From Oscillospiraceae bacterium (GTDB lineage: Bacteria; Bacillota; Clostridia; Saccharofermentanales; Saccharofermentanaceae), in the NCBI GenBank assembly GCA_015069205.1, contig SVIZ01000005.1, positions 11,377 through 75,376 of the forward strand: 64,000 nt of DNA, read 5' to 3'. This document shows, in pieces, positions 63,144 to 64,000 of this stretch (positions are counted from its first letter, which is position 1; the number at the start of each line of letters is the position of its first letter). The notes under the pieces were generated by a model that saw only the letters and a program-made list of their open reading frames with translations, did no database searches and was not told where the DNA came from. A program made the translations under genes and the position numbers.

Positions 63144-63917
63144 TTACTTCGCTTCGTAGTTTGTCTCGGGATCCCAGTGGAGGTCTTCCTGCTGGTGCAT
63201 CCAAGTGGAGAGGGCCTCGGTCATCTTGTGGGCGTCGTTGTCGAAATCTTCGCCGTGGAGAGGCTCGCCGACATAGATCCTGATCTTGCGGCGGTGGAGA
63301 CCGTTGAGCGGGTGAGGCTTCTTGGATGTTCTGGGCCAGATCTGGTAAGCGCCTGCGATATAGACGGGAACCATGGGAACGCCGGCCTTGATGGCGAGGT
63401 AAGCGGCACCATCCTTCATCTCGGCGAGTTTACCGGTGTGGGAACGTGTGCCTTCGGGGAAGACGAAGCAGATGTTGCCTTTCTCGACTTCCTTCTTAGC
63501 CTTGATAAGACCTCTGACGGGGTTGCCGTAGCGGTCGACTGCGATGCCTCTGCCGACTCTCATGATGAGACGGCCGAGTTTGCCGTGGTTTGTCTCAAGG
63601 TCGGAAGCTGCGAGGCAGCACATATATTTGAAATGTCCTTTAGGGAGATAGTCGATGATAAGAACGCCGTCGGGGTAACTCTGGTGGTTGGATGCGACAA
63701 CGTAGGGATTGTTTTTAGGGAAATTCTCTCTGCCGATACATTTCATGTCGCAGAGAAGGTGAGTCAGGAAGAGAAATCCGTTTTTGGCTACTACGTCCCA
63801 AAAACCTCTTTTGGTAGGATATTTCTCATCCAGGTGCTTATGATGATCTGCTTTTGACATGGCAGGCTCTGAGACCTGTTTTACAGTATCTTCGGTCTTA
63901 ATGTTTTCTTCAGACAT
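63144..63917 (-). CDS. plsC: 1-acyl-sn-glycerol-3-phosphate acyltransferase
   Basis: 257 residues. NHQSYPD (H-x4-D) is the catalytic motif, FPEGTRSHTGKLAEMKDGAAYLA is motif III, and VPMVPVYIAGAY is motif IV. It makes phosphatidic acid from lysophosphatidic acid at the membrane. A charged N-terminal about 45-residue extension precedes the core. CAGGAGATTAT precedes ATG 63917. It is a second LPLAT beside the one in the convergent fusion gene. Confidence 0.94.
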   Translation of the reverse strand: MSEENIKTEDTVKQVSEPAMSKADHHKHLDEKYPTKRGFWDVVAKNGFLFLTHLLCDMKCIGRENFPKNNPYVVASNHQSYPDGVLIIDYLPKGHFKYMCCLAASDLETNHGKLGRLIMRVGRGIAVDRYGNPVRGLIKAKKEVEKGNICFVFPEGTRSHTGKLAEMKDGAAYLAIKAGVPMVPVYIAGAYQIWPRTSKKPHPLNGLHRRKIRIYVGEPLHGEDFDNDAHKMTEALSTWMHQQEDLHWDPETNYEAK

Positions 63918-63956
63918 ATAATCTCCTGAATTTCATCTATCTTAAAATACGCACAT

Positions 63957-63962
63957 ATTATA
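63957..63962 (-). promoter_or_regulatory. -10 element of plsC
   Basis: TATAAT on the minus strand, 40 nt before the plsC start. The -35 would lie near the window edge; CTAAAA is a poor match. Confidence 0.5.
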
Positions 63963-64000
63963 CTCATAAATAGGATTTTAGCGAATTATTGCGTTTTTGT

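Noticed and set aside
63084..63857. 257-codon plus-strand frame opposite plsC
   Set aside because: Exact antisense of a well-conserved acyltransferase gene; no conserved motif of its own.

Overview
The window is a contiguous piece of a bacterial chromosome of moderate GC content. It looks like an anaerobic, Gram-positive Clostridia-type Firmicute, probably from a gut or rumen lineage. The evidence is a sortase-type surface adhesin, a SAM-I riboswitch on metK, ComEA/ComF-type competence genes, a Tad pilus locus of the clostridial type, PadR regulators with a DUF1700 partner, and a one-piece tmRNA whose tag reads ADNTELVAA. No phage, insertion sequence, rRNA operon or CRISPR array was seen. The genus cannot be fixed from this sequence alone.

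Layout. 0-3.2 kb: 3' part of a giant repeat adhesin cut by the left edge, then tRNA-Leu(GAG). 3.5-5.6 kb (minus): 8-oxoguanine glycosylase and a THUMP rRNA methyltransferase. 6-10 kb: proA, rpiB, and an ammonium transporter fused to its own PII protein, preceded by a Gln-rich mini-ORF. 10.2-16.9 kb: F-type ATP synthase operon atpB-E-F-(H-A fusion)-G-D-C, in which the only delta sequence is a C-terminal delta domain fused to the front of alpha. 17-22.5 kb (minus): compact Tad pilus operon tadZ-tadA-tadBC fusion-flp-FHA protein, with a CdiA-CT-like nuclease ORF at its end. 22.7-39.9 kb: housekeeping genes (SAM riboswitch-metK, recD2, comF, mraY-like, argS, pepF, RNA methyltransferase, rdgB, ThrR/PheB-like ACT regulator, hom, purD, nadD-yqeK fusion, rsfS, comEA). 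40-48 kb: birA, an HD-GYP membrane protein, MATE transporter, CPBP protease, methyltransferase, hydrolase and YczE-like protein. 48-54 kb (minus): a three-gene envelope cluster of FecR-domain protein, secreted Ig-repeat protein and CHASE2 adenylate cyclase. 54-59.5 kb: two PadR loci, HEAT protein, tmRNA, zinc-ribbon protein and an amidase-like protein. 59.6-64 kb: an NCS1 permease-acyltransferase-zinc-ribbon fusion, an array of palindromes, and a free PlsC acyltransferase converging on it.

The main themes are gene fusion and intergenic palindromes. Six fused or merged genes stand out (Amt-PII, delta-alpha ATPase, TadB-TadC, NadD-YqeK, NCS1-PlsC-zinc ribbon, CHASE2-cyclase); some are known architectures. 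The delta-alpha ATPase fusion and the permease-acyltransferase fusion seem the most unusual. Two intergenic regions carry clusters of about 30-37 bp hairpins whose arms share a word within the locus but not between loci. Their function is not evident from sequence.
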